Origin: Gemmatimonadaceae bacterium
GTDB lineage: Bacteria > Gemmatimonadota > Gemmatimonadetes > Gemmatimonadales > Gemmatimonadaceae
Direction of reading: 5' to 3'
NCBI GenBank assembly: GCA_025931335.1
Contig: JAICNG010000029.1
Coordinates: forward strand, 1 to 38,901
DNA length: 38,901 bases
The notes beneath the pieces are model-generated. The model had not been told where the DNA came from and did no database searches. It saw only the letters and a list, made by a program, of their open reading frames with translations. Made by a program: the position numbers and the translations under genes. This document shows, piece by piece, positions 38,544 to 38,901 of this stretch; positions within the stretch are counted from its first letter, which is position 1; every line of letters begins with the position of its first letter.

Positions 38544-38901
38544 TGCGCTTCCATCGGCTACTCGCGCTACTCGCTCTCGCCTCTCCGCTCGCGGCGCAGG
38601 GCACCCTCAGCACGCAGGGCTTTGGCTATCATCCCGGGCAGATCAGCACGCGCGCGCGTGCGACGGGGGGCGCGCTGGGCGAGTTCGACCCGACGTCGGC
38701 GCTCAATCCCGCGGCGCTCGCGTGGTGGGAGCGGTCCGGGGTCGTCCTCGAATACGCGCCTGAATTCCGCCGCGTGACCACGCCGAACACGAGCGAAACC
38801 GCCACCGTCGCGCGTTTCCCGCTGTCGGGGGCCGCGATCGCGATCGGCGGCCGCACGATCATCGGGCTCACGCTGTCGACCTTCCTCGATCGCACGTGGG
38901 A
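38543..38901 (+). CDS. Outer membrane beta-barrel-like protein, N-terminal part (runs off the window)
   Basis: A frame open from ATG 38543 to the window edge, 119 residues visible. The signal peptide is LLALLALASPLAAQG. The following segment, ARATGGALGEFDPTSALNPAALAWW, resembles the N-terminal hatch region of PorV/FadL-like proteins, in which a conserved (N)PAxL follows a stretch of small residues. After it come alternating strands (VVLEYAPEFRRV, AAIAIGGRTIIGLTLS). It probably works with the lipoprotein encoded directly upstream. The gene is cut by the end of the window. Confidence 0.75.
   Translation, partial: MRFHRLLALLALASPLAAQGTLSTQGFGYHPGQISTRARATGGALGEFDPTSALNPAALAWWERSGVVLEYAPEFRRVTTPNTSETATVARFPLSGAAIAIGGRTIIGLTLSTFLDRTW

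Overview
The window is chromosomal, very GC-rich and densely coding. It looks like a member of the Gemmatimonadota; this is inferred from the overall style (high GC, meso-DAP-type MurE, many secreted TPR and lipoproteins, signal peptides ending in AQ) and not from a marker gene. There are no insertion sequences, phage genes, CRISPR arrays or base-composition breaks. It reads as a core-genome segment.

Layout. (1) 1-3177: the tail of a chemosensory operon: the last residues of a CheB-like protein, two CheW-type proteins, a TPR protein and a membrane-anchored gluzincin peptidase. (2) 3233-5407: a strong promoter, a 56-residue membrane protein, tRNA-Val(UAC), a secreted TPR protein and a perfect-palindrome terminator. 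(3) 5409-6314, minus strand: a YegS-like lipid kinase. (4) 6384-23334: a full division and cell wall (dcw) cluster in the order rsmH-ftsL-ftsI-murE-murF-mraY-murD-ftsW-murG-murC-ftsQ-ftsA-ftsZ, followed by an M23 peptidase and a T-tract terminator. The genes overlap by a few bases almost throughout. They make UDP-MurNAc-pentapeptide (MurC-F), lipid I/II (MraY, MurG), polymerise and crosslink it at the septum (FtsW, FtsI), and supply the Z-ring and its anchors (FtsZ, FtsA, FtsQ, FtsL). mraZ, murB and ddl are absent from the cluster. (5) 23335-23751: a gene-free stretch dominated by a large quasi-palindrome. (6) 23752-28646: a vWA-like membrane protein, ftsY and recG. (7) 32321-28662, minus strand: an envelope operon with a PQQ-propeller protein, a small secreted protein, a sensor histidine kinase and a coiled-coil lipoprotein. 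(8) asnS (+), then convergent mazG (-). (9) 34548-38901: an operon alr-deoB-cdd-lipoprotein-outer membrane protein that runs off the end.

The most unusual signal is a recurrent arrangement at gene borders: a short tandem array of 7-9 bp units, a spacer, then an inverted, degenerate array of the same unit. It occurs at 3109-3225, 23418-23600, 26514-26603 and 33613-33727, with a simpler relative at 23355-23392. The unit sequence differs at each site while the architecture is kept. Three of the arrays run into the ends of reading frames (peptidase C-terminus, possible RecG N-terminus, MazG C-terminus). Other points are several promoters that place the start codon 7-8 nt after the -10 box (possible leaderless genes), a hairpin over the ftsZ ribosome binding site, and divergent genes whose 5' ends overlap (asnS and the PQQ protein).
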